Shown in pieces: positions 36,232 through 45,100 of a stretch of 49,771 nucleotides of DNA. Source of the DNA: a virus; the IMG/VR virus record IMGVR_UViG_3300048927_000742, positions 1 through 49,771 of that record; one strand, written 5' to 3'. Under the pieces are notes generated by a model that was not told the origin of the DNA, searched no databases, and was given only the letters and a program-made list of their open reading frames with translations. The position numbers were made by a program, and so were the translations under genes. How positions within the stretch are numbered: position 1 is the first letter of the stretch; each line of letters starts with the position of its first letter.

Positions 36232-36693
36232 ATGGCCCTGGCAAAAACCAATAGCGGCGACAAGCTCTACATCAGCTCGACGGCTACGAACGAAGACCTG
36301 ACGGAAACCGAATACAAGGCGCTCACCTGGATCGAGATCAGCAACGTCGGCAATGTCGGTGAGCGCGGCGCGTCTACCAATATCTTGAGCTACGACACGT
36401 GGGGTTCGGACACGGCCCTCAAGGGCAAAGGCATCACCGATGCCGGCAGCCCGACCATCGAAGTGGCGGAGGACCTGGCCGACCCGGGTCAGATCGCGCT
36501 GCGCGCAGTGGCGCGGCTGCCTGGCAACTACCCCTTCAAGATCGGTCGTACGGATGGCTCGTTGGAATTCTTCCGCGGCATCGTCACCGGCCCGGTCTTC
36601 AATGGCGGCCGCAACGAGGACTTTGTCCTGAACACCTTCACCCTGGGCCTGAACCAGCTGCCCATGCGCGTCGCCCCGCCGGTCACGCCGTAA
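36232..36693 (+). CDS. major tail tube protein
   Basis: A 153-aa protein from the ATG at 36232 with GAGGAA upstream (an in-frame start at 36193 would lie within the terminator hairpin). The pattern DKLYISSTATNEDLTETEYK, WIEISNVGNVGERGASTNIL, AVARLPGNYPFKIGRTDGS fits the lambda V/phage tail tube fold. The position before the G/T chaperones confirms it. Confidence 0.85.
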   Translation: MALAKTNSGDKLYISSTATNEDLTETEYKALTWIEISNVGNVGERGASTNILSYDTWGSDTALKGKGITDAGSPTIEVAEDLADPGQIALRAVARLPGNYPFKIGRTDGSLEFFRGIVTGPVFNGGRNEDFVLNTFTLGLNQLPMRVAPPVTP

Positions 36694-36795
36694 CCCGCAC
36701 ATCCGGGGGATAGGGCGCGCGCCTGACAAGCGAGACCTGATCCGAATCGTTTCCCCCCGGATCTTCCTTTCGGATCGAACCACAAGGATCACCAC

Positions 36796-37188
36796 ATGAC
36801 CGACCTGAGCACCATCGTGGCCGCCGAGCGCGCCATCGAGATCAAGCACCCATCGACCGATGAGCCGGTGGGCCTGGCCCTGACCATCCTGCCGGACACG
36901 CATCCACAGGTGCGCGCGGCGTCGCGCAAACTCTCCAACGAGCGTCTGATGGGCAAGGGCAAGCTGACTGCGGAAAAGCTGGAGGCGGGCCGCATCGACA
37001 TGCTGGTCGCATCCGTCGGCGGCTGGGAATGGCGGGGCGACCTGAACTTCGAGGGCACGAAGCCGGAGTTCTCGGAAGCCAACCTGCGCAAGGTCATCAA
37101 GCGCCTGCCCTGGATCGGCGATCAGATCGACCGGGAGGTGGCCGACCGGGCCGAGTTTTTTCGCGGAGCTGACCAAGCGGCTGCATGA
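36796..37188 (+). CDS. tail assembly chaperone (G-like)
   Basis: A 130-aa protein directly after the tube gene and before the tape measure gene, the position of lambda G. It starts MTDLSTIVAAERAIEIKHPS and has the typical helical core with one WEWRGDLNFEG strand. Near its end the mRNA contains TTTTTTC (37156-37162), and the following frame continues without its own ribosome site, so a fraction of ribosomes probably changes frame here to make the longer GT-type product. Confidence 0.85.
   Translation: MTDLSTIVAAERAIEIKHPSTDEPVGLALTILPDTHPQVRAASRKLSNERLMGKGKLTAEKLEAGRIDMLVASVGGWEWRGDLNFEGTKPEFSEANLRKVIKRLPWIGDQIDREVADRAEFFRGADQAAA
37156..37162 (+). other. putative programmed frameshift site (TTTTTTC)
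   Basis: In the G frame the codons are GAG TTT TTT CGC. A -1 shift would hit TGA within five codons (37170-37172). Only the +1 (equivalently -2) frame is open and gives the protein-like continuation AELTKRLHDAMYLTVRYDM. A Phe-tRNA moving from TTT (37159-37161) to TTC (37160-37162) re-pairs perfectly, a classic +1 mechanism; a -2 shift, as in phage Mu, gives one extra Phe. Confidence 0.7.
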
Positions 37189-37192
37189 CGCG

Positions 37193-37528
37193 ATGTACCT
37201 GACCGTCCGCTACGACATGGCGGACGATAAGGGCGAGACACGCCGTGAGCGCAACAGGCGGTTTGGCAAGCAGACACCTGAGGTCCGGATCCCGGACCAG
37301 GCAGGCCACGTCTGGAGCTGGTTCTGGGAGCTTTCAGCGCGCCGGCGTAGCGGCCCCGAGTCGCTGACCTACGGAGAGATCTCCAACTGGACGCGGATCA
37401 CCTGCCGGGACGTGCTCCCGGTCGAGGTGTCGATGCTCATGGCGATGGATGACGCCTACCTGCGCGCCGTGCGGGAAGAACAGCAGGCCGCGCGCGAGCG
37501 GGCGATGCAACAACCACCGAAGGGATAG
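37193..37528 (+). CDS. tail assembly chaperone, frameshift-dependent part (T-like)
   Basis: The second half of the G/GT pair. The frame is open from the slippery site (37163) to 37528; an internal ATG at 37193 gives 111 aa but has no Shine-Dalgarno, so it is probably translated mainly by frameshifting. The sequence DDKGETRRERNRRFGKQTPE and HVWSWFWELSARRRSGPESL, then YGEISNWTRITCRDVLPVEV, resembles the C-terminal part of GT-type chaperones ('W.w..eL...R.......l.y.ei..w'). It binds tape measure and tube protein during tail assembly. Confidence 0.8.
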   Translation: MYLTVRYDMADDKGETRRERNRRFGKQTPEVRIPDQAGHVWSWFWELSARRRSGPESLTYGEISNWTRITCRDVLPVEVSMLMAMDDAYLRAVREEQQAARERAMQQPPKG

Positions 37529-37533
37529 AACGC

Positions 37534-40500
37534 ATGGATATCGCCGAGCTTGGCTATTCGGTCGACAGCAGCGGACTGATCGAGGGCGAGAAGGCCCTCG
37601 ATCGCACCGCGGCTGCGGCGGACAAGGCCGGCACCGCTGCCGAGCGGATGGGTTCCGACTTCACGGCGATGTCCAAGGCGATCGACCAATCGTCGAAGGC
37701 CTTGGGCGATCGCCTGGGCGGCGCGCTGGATCGTATCGGCGTCGGCACCGGCCTGGCCGTGGCAGAGCTGCAGACGCTCAACAAGACCCAGAGCGAGATG
37801 CTGACCTATCTCACCTCCCTGGACCAGAAGCTGGTGAGCGCTGGCCTGGCCATGCAGCAGCTGGGGCAGGCCGGGTCATCGGCGGCAAAGGGCACGCAGG
37901 AGGCAGCAACTGCAAGCCAGCGGCTTGAGCAGGAACTGGCACAGCAGGAGGCCCGCTTGAAGTCCGTGGCACAGGCAGGCGTTGCATGGGCCGAATCAAA
38001 TCGGAATGCCAACCTGTCGGACCGGGCGCTGGCTGAGGCTGCACAGATTGCGGCGTCTGGCATCGACGTGCAGGCGCGTGCGATGGCTGGGGCCGGTAGC
38101 GAGGCTGACCGCCTGGCCGCGAAGGCAAAGATTCTCCAGGAGGCTGAGGCCCGGGCGGCCAACGAGGCGCGCGAGGCGGCGCAGGCCACCGAGCGGCAGG
38201 CTCTGAACCTCAAGCAGTTGTTGGGCCAGATCGACCCAACAATCGCCAAGCTGGACAAGCTGGCCGACATGGAAGAGCGGCTGGAGAAGGCCGCCGATCT
38301 CGGCATGATCAAGCCGGCGCAGTTCCAGCAGTTTCAGGGCCAGATCGACGCGACACGCGCGAAGCTGCTCAACGCTGGCAAGGGTTCGGACGAATTCACC
38401 GGTTCGCTGGGCCGCCTGAACCTCAAGTCGGCCGAGACCATGCGGAACTTGTCGCAGCTGGTGAGCGCCACTGCAACGGGCAACTTCGGCCTGGCCGGCA
38501 ACCAGGTGCTGCAACTGGGCACCTCAGCTGGTGCGACCGGCTTGCTATTCAGTGGGGCGGGCGCAGCAGTTGCGGGCTTCACCGCCTTGGTCATTGCCGG
38601 CGTCGCGGCCTGGAAGCAAGGGCAGGATGAGCTGTTCGACTTCCAGAAGAACCTGATTCTCACCGGCCGAAATGCCGAGGTGTCCGAAGCTCAGTTCCAG
38701 GGCCTTGTTGACCAGCTCGACAGTCTTGTGGGCGTCAGCCGCGGCCAGGCCGTCGATGCGCTGAGCGCGGTCTCGGCATCGAGCAAGCTGGTTGGCCAGA
38801 ACATGGACCTGGTCGCCGCCGCCGCCGCACGCATGGAAGCGTCCACCGGTCAGGCGATCAGCAAGACCGTCAGCTGGTTCGAGGAGATCGCCAAGGATCC
38901 GGTGGAGGGCATCCTCAAGCTCAGCGACGCCGTGGGCGGCTTGGACCGCGCGCAGCTGGCGCGGATCGTGACGCTGCAGCAGGAGGGTCAGGAACAGCAG
39001 GCCGTAGCCGAAGCAATGGTCATTGCCAAAGATCGTCTGGACGAGCTCGCGGACCGCTCCGAGGCGGTGATGCCGCCGATGGTTCAGTGGTGGCGAGATG
39101 TCAAGAACGAGGCGTCTGGTGCGTGGGGCGAGGTTGTCACCTTCACGGGCCACGTCAACGATCTGGCGACGACGCTTGCGTCGAAGATGCCTGCTGCCGG
39201 CGCTGCCCTCAAAACCATGTTCAACGCGATGCTGCCAAGCACTCAGCTGGGACAGCTGAACAGCTGGCTCAGCGGGGGAGCGCTTCCAACCCCGCTCTAC
39301 GATCCGGAGGAAGACTCGGCCGCTGCGAAGCAGAAGAAGCTGGGTGCCGAAACCGTCCAAGTGCTCAAGGAGCAGGCCTTGGCAGAAAAGGCTGCGTCTG
39401 ACGCGCTGAACAGCCGGCTATCGGGATTGGACCGCGTTTCTGCCAAGCAAGCGGCTTTGAACACGATCATCGAGACCTACAACAAGCTGTCCGACAACGA
39501 CCCACGGCACTTCGACGGCTCGATGGCGAGGCTGATCGCCAAGTCGAACGCAGATATCGACAAGCAGTTCAACCAGCGCGAGGGATTGACCAAGGCCAAC
39601 ACCGACGACAACTCGGCCCAGAGCTTCGTCGCCAACATTCAGCGGCAGATCACCGCCAATGAGCAGTTGGCCGCCAGCGGTGAGAAGGTGACGGCCAGCG
39701 ACCGCCTGGTGATCCAGGCGCGGCAGCTGCTGGCCGACAAGACCAACACCATGACCGCGGCGACCCGTTCGCTGCTGCAGGCCTTGATCCCGACGCTGGA
39801 GACGACTGACGCTCAGGCCCAGGCCGAGGTGCAGCGTCAGCGTGACCTGCAATCCAGCATCGCACTGACCGACCGGCTCGCGCAGATCGAGAAGCAACGA
39901 CAGGATCAAGCTGATCTTGACCTGATGAGCATCGGCTTGGGCACGGACGAGAGCCAGGTTCTGCAGCGACAGCTCGACATCCAGCGTAAGTACTTCGATG
40001 AGATGGAGCGGCTGAAGAGGCAACAGAACGGGGATCATCCGCTGGGCGCGGATGAGTACGCCGCTGAGGTATCGCAGATCGAAGCGAGCCTCGGGCGCGT
40101 GCTGGACATCGAGCGGAACTACCAGAGCCAGCGGATGGCCGCGCTAGGCGACTGGCGCACAGGCTTCAGCACTGCGTGGAAGGACTACGCATTCGCAGCG
40201 GCCGATGCCTCATCGCTGGCAGCCGGCGCACTCACCAACGCGCTGGGCGGCATGGAGGACGCTTTTGTCCAGCTCGCAACGACCGGAAAGATCTCCTTTC
40301 GCAGCCTGGCTGATTCCATCATTGCCGATCTTGCGAGGATCGCCGCCAAGCAGCTGATCACCGGGCTGGTGGGGAACCTGTTTGCCGGGATCGGAGGGCA
40401 GTCAGCGGCGGCCACTCAGGGATACGTCGACGACTACAGCGCCATCTATGGTGGAGGACGTGCGGCTGGTGGCCCGGTGTCTCGCGGCAGCTACTACGAA

Positions 40501-40821
40501 GTCGGTGAGCAAAATCGCCCTGAGCTTCTTCAGCAGGGCGGAAAGAGCTACCTGATTCCCGGCAACGATGGTCAGGTCATTCCGATGGCGGCCTCGTCAT
40601 CTGGCGGTTCCGGGCAGATGCGAACGCCCCAGATCAATATCAACGTGCAAGGCGACGCCAACGTGGAAAGCGCGTCGGCCAGCCAGAACAGCACGGGAGG
40701 ATTTGATGTCACGGTCATCCTGAAGCACTTCAAGAACGCCATAGCTGAAGACATCTCCAGCGGTACAGGCAGCGTGACTTCTGCACTCAAGGGCCGCTAC
40801 GGCCTGAAGGCGACTGTGTAA
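37534..40821 (+). CDS. tail tape measure protein
   Basis: A 1095-aa protein of lambda-type tape measure design. The N-terminus is helical (VDSSGLIEGEKALDRTAAAA), followed by long Ala/Gln/Glu coiled coils (~110-250) and a hydrophobic domain (TGLLFSGAGAAVAGFTALVI ~335-355). The middle has TMP-N-like repeats (AARMEASTGQAISKTVSWFE) and the end has the conserved FRSLADSIIADLARIAAKQL, with GGPVSRGSYYEVGEQNRPE and the Gly/Ser tail. It sets tail length; by the usual ~0.15 nm per residue this predicts a tail near 150-165 nm (inference). AAGGGA ribosome site; one-base overlap with the next gene. Confidence 0.95.
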   Translation: MDIAELGYSVDSSGLIEGEKALDRTAAAADKAGTAAERMGSDFTAMSKAIDQSSKALGDRLGGALDRIGVGTGLAVAELQTLNKTQSEMLTYLTSLDQKLVSAGLAMQQLGQAGSSAAKGTQEAATASQRLEQELAQQEARLKSVAQAGVAWAESNRNANLSDRALAEAAQIAASGIDVQARAMAGAGSEADRLAAKAKILQEAEARAANEAREAAQATERQALNLKQLLGQIDPTIAKLDKLADMEERLEKAADLGMIKPAQFQQFQGQIDATRAKLLNAGKGSDEFTGSLGRLNLKSAETMRNLSQLVSATATGNFGLAGNQVLQLGTSAGATGLLFSGAGAAVAGFTALVIAGVAAWKQGQDELFDFQKNLILTGRNAEVSEAQFQGLVDQLDSLVGVSRGQAVDALSAVSASSKLVGQNMDLVAAAAARMEASTGQAISKTVSWFEEIAKDPVEGILKLSDAVGGLDRAQLARIVTLQQEGQEQQAVAEAMVIAKDRLDELADRSEAVMPPMVQWWRDVKNEASGAWGEVVTFTGHVNDLATTLASKMPAAGAALKTMFNAMLPSTQLGQLNSWLSGGALPTPLYDPEEDSAAAKQKKLGAETVQVLKEQALAEKAASDALNSRLSGLDRVSAKQAALNTIIETYNKLSDNDPRHFDGSMARLIAKSNADIDKQFNQREGLTKANTDDNSAQSFVANIQRQITANEQLAASGEKVTASDRLVIQARQLLADKTNTMTAATRSLLQALIPTLETTDAQAQAEVQRQRDLQSSIALTDRLAQIEKQRQDQADLDLMSIGLGTDESQVLQRQLDIQRKYFDEMERLKRQQNGDHPLGADEYAAEVSQIEASLGRVLDIERNYQSQRMAALGDWRTGFSTAWKDYAFAAADASSLAAGALTNALGGMEDAFVQLATTGKISFRSLADSIIADLARIAAKQLITGLVGNLFAGIGGQSAAATQGYVDDYSAIYGGGRAAGGPVSRGSYYEVGEQNRPELLQQGGKSYLIPGNDGQVIPMAASSSGGSGQMRTPQININVQGDANVESASASQNSTGGFDVTVILKHFKNAIAEDISSGTGSVTSALKGRYGLKATV

Positions 40822-41177
40822 TGGCGACCCTTTCTGACTTCGCAAAGATTCGCTTCTCAAATATGTCAGAGACCTTCGACCCATCAGTCGAATCGTCCGA
40901 GATGGAGCGTGGCCCGCCCAAGTACCGAGTGCTCAACTCTCAGGTGCTCATGAAGCTCAGCGTCACGCTGCTTTTTCTGACATCTGACGACAGCGATGCA
41001 TTCGAGGATTGGTACTTCAACGAGGTCAAGCGCATTGGCTCCTTCCCAGTCCTGATCCCGCGCAACGGCAAAACCGTTGTGGCCAATTTCGAAAAGGGCA
41101 GCATCGGGACGCTCACGTTTCAGGGCGCCGGCTTTCATTTCGGGCAGCGCGACGTGGTTCTCGAATACCTGCGTTAG
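40821..41177 (+). CDS. minor tail protein (lambda M-like)
   Basis: A 118-aa protein after the tape measure gene. Sequence such as FLTSDDSDAFEDWYFNEVKR and FPVLIPRNGKTVVANFEKGS fits the distal-tail/M-type fold of lambda-like tails. Order M, L, K, J is retained in the next genes. Followed by a strong terminator-like hairpin. Confidence 0.75.
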   Translation: MATLSDFAKIRFSNMSETFDPSVESSEMERGPPKYRVLNSQVLMKLSVTLLFLTSDDSDAFEDWYFNEVKRIGSFPVLIPRNGKTVVANFEKGSIGTLTFQGAGFHFGQRDVVLEYLR

Positions 41178-41206
41178 ATCCCCGGGCCGATTGGCCCCTA
41201 CCTATC

Positions 41207-41230
41207 AGGCCCGCTTCGGCGGGCCTTTTT
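41207..41230 (+). terminator. intrinsic terminator inside tail operon
   Basis: Perfect 8-bp stem AGGCCCGC/GCGGGCCT with a TTCG loop (41207-41226), then a T run extended by CTTT. It lies between the M-like and L-like genes. Like that at 36.2 kb it must be passed by late transcription, which suits an antitermination mechanism. Confidence 0.85.
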
Positions 41231-41244
41231 CTTTGGGCAAGGTC

Positions 41245-41712
41245 ATGGCATCCACACAGTTCGTAGAGCAACTCCAGAAGGTGAGGGACAAGGACGGCGT
41301 GATCGCCCTACTGCACATCACCTGCGACGCATGGAGTGGTCCTCTGCTGATCGCCAATGACACCCGCCCCTGGAACAGCAATGGCTTGGAGTACCTGGGC
41401 TTTAAATTCGGTTTCACCCTGCTCAGCGACGTCGCAGGCGAGACGCCACGCACCAACATCGTGATCACCAACGTTGGGCGCGGTCTGACCGAGGAGCTGG
41501 AGAAGGTCGGGCCGAACGAACTGGTCATGGCCAAACTGATGTTGGCCAGCCGAGCGGATCCAAACAGGATCGAGGAAACCTGGGTGTTGCCCATGTCGGC
41601 CGTGTCGGTCACGCCGGAGCGCGCCGCGGCGCAGTGCGGCATGGACTTCCTGATGCGCCAGCAGGCAATGAACATGCGGTTCACGCCTGAGCTTACGCCC
41701 GGTGCGCACTGA
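41245..41712 (+). CDS. minor tail protein (lambda L-like, DUF1833 type)
   Basis: A 155-aa protein starting at the ATG at 41245 just after the terminator. Pattern: VIALLHITCDAWSGPLLIAN, LEYLGFKFGFTLLSDVAGET, NIVITNVGRGLTEELEKVGP, a DUF1833-type tail tip protein. It overlaps the NlpC-type gene by one base. Its place between M-like and K-like genes corresponds to lambda L. Confidence 0.8.
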   Translation: MASTQFVEQLQKVRDKDGVIALLHITCDAWSGPLLIANDTRPWNSNGLEYLGFKFGFTLLSDVAGETPRTNIVITNVGRGLTEELEKVGPNELVMAKLMLASRADPNRIEETWVLPMSAVSVTPERAAAQCGMDFLMRQQAMNMRFTPELTPGAH

Positions 41713-42107
41713 TGCGCGCGTCAGACCTGGACCCCTTCATCGGCCGCGCCTACGACCCCGAGTCCTTCGATTGCGTCGACCTGGTACGCGAAGCGTCGCT
41801 GGCGCTGTTTGGCCGGGACATCGAGTTGCCCGGTGGTCACCCGCGCGGCCTGAAGCGGCTGCCGATGGTGTCGTCTGTCGCCCGGCAGCTGGCCGTGCCC
41901 ACCGACACGCCTCGCGATGGCGACCTAGTGCTGATGTTTGATCGAGGCCTCTCCGTGCCCACGCACGTCGGCCTGTACTTCTGGCTGGCACACAGCGCTT
42001 GGGTCCTGCACGTGGGCGCCGGCGTTCCCTTCAGCACAACCCACGCCGTTGCGGATCTTCCGCGATTCGGTGCACCGATAGAAGGCTATTACACATGGGC
42101 GTCATGA
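41712..42107 (+). CDS. NlpC/P60-type tail tip peptidase (lambda K-like)
   Basis: A 131-aa cysteine peptidase-like protein. C21 in PESFDCVDLVREASLALFG is the nucleophile position, H85 in VPTHVGLYF the base, and H100 in AWVLHVGAGVPF a possible third residue. Compact NlpC/P60 domains in tail tips probably cut host peptidoglycan during DNA injection. Standard order (L, K, J) supports the call. The end overlaps the J-like gene. Confidence 0.85.
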   Translation: MRASDLDPFIGRAYDPESFDCVDLVREASLALFGRDIELPGGHPRGLKRLPMVSSVARQLAVPTDTPRDGDLVLMFDRGLSVPTHVGLYFWLAHSAWVLHVGAGVPFSTTHAVADLPRFGAPIEGYYTWAS

Positions 42108-45100
42108 CCCCGCTGGTCGTCAACCGGCATCCAATCCTGCTGGATCGGCAGGAGCAGGGGCAATGGGCACTGCTGGCAGGGGAGACGCTCTATTCCTTCC
42201 TGCAGCGGCATGTGCCCGATCTGGATGGCCAGCCTTGGTGCGTCACCGTGGGCGGGCGCGAGATCCCGCGGCACATGTGGCACATGGCCAGACCCAAGAA
42301 CGGCCACGTGATCGAGGTCCGGGGCGGCCTGGGTGATAACGCCCTGTACTACATCGCCATGGCCGTGCTGATCTACTTCACGGCCGGCGCCGGTGCCACA
42401 TGGGCCGGCGGACTGAGCGCCGCGACTGGCATCAGCGCGGGCGCTATCTACGGCGCGGCATTCATTGCCGGCTCGATGCTGATCAACGCGGTCCTGGCGC
42501 CCAAGCCGCCAAGCGCCAGTGGCGCGGCCTCCAAGGACAGCGTCTACAACATCGGCGCGGCCCGCAACGCACTGCGTCCTTACGAGCCGTTCGCGATGAA
42601 CTTTGGCGAAGTGCGGAGCACGCCGGACTATCTGTCGAAGCCTTACACCTACTACGAGGGCAACCAGCAGTACGTGGCGATGCTGTTTCAGCCTGGCCTG
42701 AACTGCGAATCGATCGGACCCCTGTACAACGGCGATGCCCTACTGAGCAGCTTCGACGGCGTCACTGAGTGGTACGCCGGCTTCCCGGGCATGCCCCAGC
42801 AGGAAATCCCGATTTACAGCAACGTCGATACCATCGACGGTGCGGAGCTGGCCACGACCAAGGCCTGGGTCCAGCGCACGACCAGCGCCAACACTGTGGC
42901 GGTCCAGATCAATCTGGAGTACATGCTCGGCGGGACCGGCACCAGCGGCAAGGAGTACCAGGTCAGGGAGACCGTGGAGGTCCAGTACCGGCCGGTCGGC
43001 ACGGCGGCATGGCTGCCGCTGCTGACGCGCTCGTTCACCAGTAAGGACCAGACCACCGTCCGCCGCGCCACGCTGTCGGCGGACCTGCCGCGCGGGCAGT
43101 ACGACGTGCAGGCGCGCATCCGCGGCGACGGCAACTACGAGGGCAAGAACCAGCAGACCAACAAGTTCCAGTGGACCACGCTGGGGAGCGTGCAGGCCGA
43201 CGATGCCGACTACACCGGCATCCCGCGCATCGGCGTGCGGATCAAGGCCACCGGCCAGCTCAACGGCTACCCCGACGAGATCCGCGGCGTGGTCAAGGCC
43301 GAGCCGATGCCGATCTGGAACGGCACCACGTGGGCGACCGCGACCGACCGTGCCAGCGGGCTGTCCAATCCTGGCGCGCAGCTGCTCAAGTACGCACGTG
43401 GCCATGCCATCGTGAAGGCGGGGAAGAGCATCCGCTACGCCGGCCTCGGCCTCACCGACGACATGATCGACATCGAAGCCCTCAAGGGCTTCATGCTCCA
43501 CTGCACCGCCAACGGCTATACCTACGACTACATCGTCAAGGACGCCAAGTCGCACGACGAGGTGTGCAACACCATCGCCCTGGCCGGCATGGGACAGATC
43601 AGCTGGGCAGGCGGCAAGTTCTCGGTGGTGTGGGCCGGTGCGGACCAGCCCGTCAGCGGCGTGGTCAACATGGCCACGATCAAGAAATCCAGCTTCAAGC
43701 TGGACTACTCGTTGGTCTCGGCCGCAGACGGCATCGAGTACACCTACTTCGATCGCGACAACTGGTCCAGCCAGACCATCTACGTGAACGCGCCGGGCGT
43801 GGAAGTGGCGCTCAATCCGGCGAAAGTGTCGGGCGAGGGCATCACCAACGCGCTGCATGCCGCGCGCATGGCGCGCTACCACCTAGCGCAGAGCCTGTTC
43901 CAGTACAAGGCGATCAGCTACGACACCGACCTGGAGCACATGACCTACCGGCGCATGTCGGTGCTGGCGCTCCAGCACGACATGACGCAGTGGGGCTACG
44001 GGGGGCGCCTAGTCGGCTCGACCCTCAATGGCAGCGTGACCACGCTGCATCTGGATGAGCCTGTGCCGCCGCCCGCGGCGGGCAACGCCTACATCGGCGT
44101 GCGCGTGCCGGGCGAGCGCGTCTACCGGGTCCTGCGCGTGCGCGCCTTTGCCGGCGAGTCGCGCGATATCGAGCTGGTCGACGCTTGGCCTGGCGATGTA
44201 GCGCTGCCCGGTGCTGGCAACGAAGCCCACGACCACATCTGGATCTACGACTTCAAGCAGACGCCGGGCTATCGCGTGCGCGTGACCGGCATCGAGCCGC
44301 AGTCCGACCTCAAGGGTGCCGGCGTCAGCGTGGTGCCGGAGAGCGCTGAGTTCTGGGACTACGTCATCAACGGCACCTACCGGAAGCCGGACAACCAGAG
44401 CCTGCTGCGGACCAAGCCAACCGCCAGCAATTTGGTGGTGACCGAAGCGCAGGTGGTGCAGGGCGACACCGTGTTCACCGAGCTGGTGGCCACGTTCGAC
44501 GTGAGTGGCCCGGTCGGCATCACGCGGGTCTTCTCGGACACCGATGGCAATGCCGAACTGGAACTGGTCGCTGAGACCACCGGCCGCACGGCGCGCTGGC
44601 GCATACCGAGTGCCGGCGCGTACCCGATCACCGTGCGCCCTTACAACCTCGATGGCGAGCCTGGGACCGCCATCAGCGTCATCTACACCACCCAGGGCAC
44701 CGACGCGCCTCCGGTGCTGGTTGACAGCTTCACCGTCGAAGAGCTGTCCGGGGGCGTGCGCCGTTATTCGTGGGGGTACAGCGACGACACGATCCAGTCG
44801 GCCGACTTCGCGGGCGTGGAGATTCGCTACATCGCTGGCGACATCGCCGCGCCGGTGTGGGCTGACATGACCCCGCTGGGCGACGATGGCTACCACGCGG
44901 CTGCGTTCGAGGCGGTGCTGCCGCCGTCGGGGACCTGGACCTTCGCGTGCCGGTCCCGCAACACCAGCGGCACGCTGTCCACCGCGGCGCGCGTGGTCAC
45001 GCAGACGCTGGGTGCCAACTTGGGCGAGCAGCTGGGCGCGGTTGGGGACGACGCAGCCGAAGCCAACAGGAAGGTGACCCAGGAGATCATCGACCGGTTC

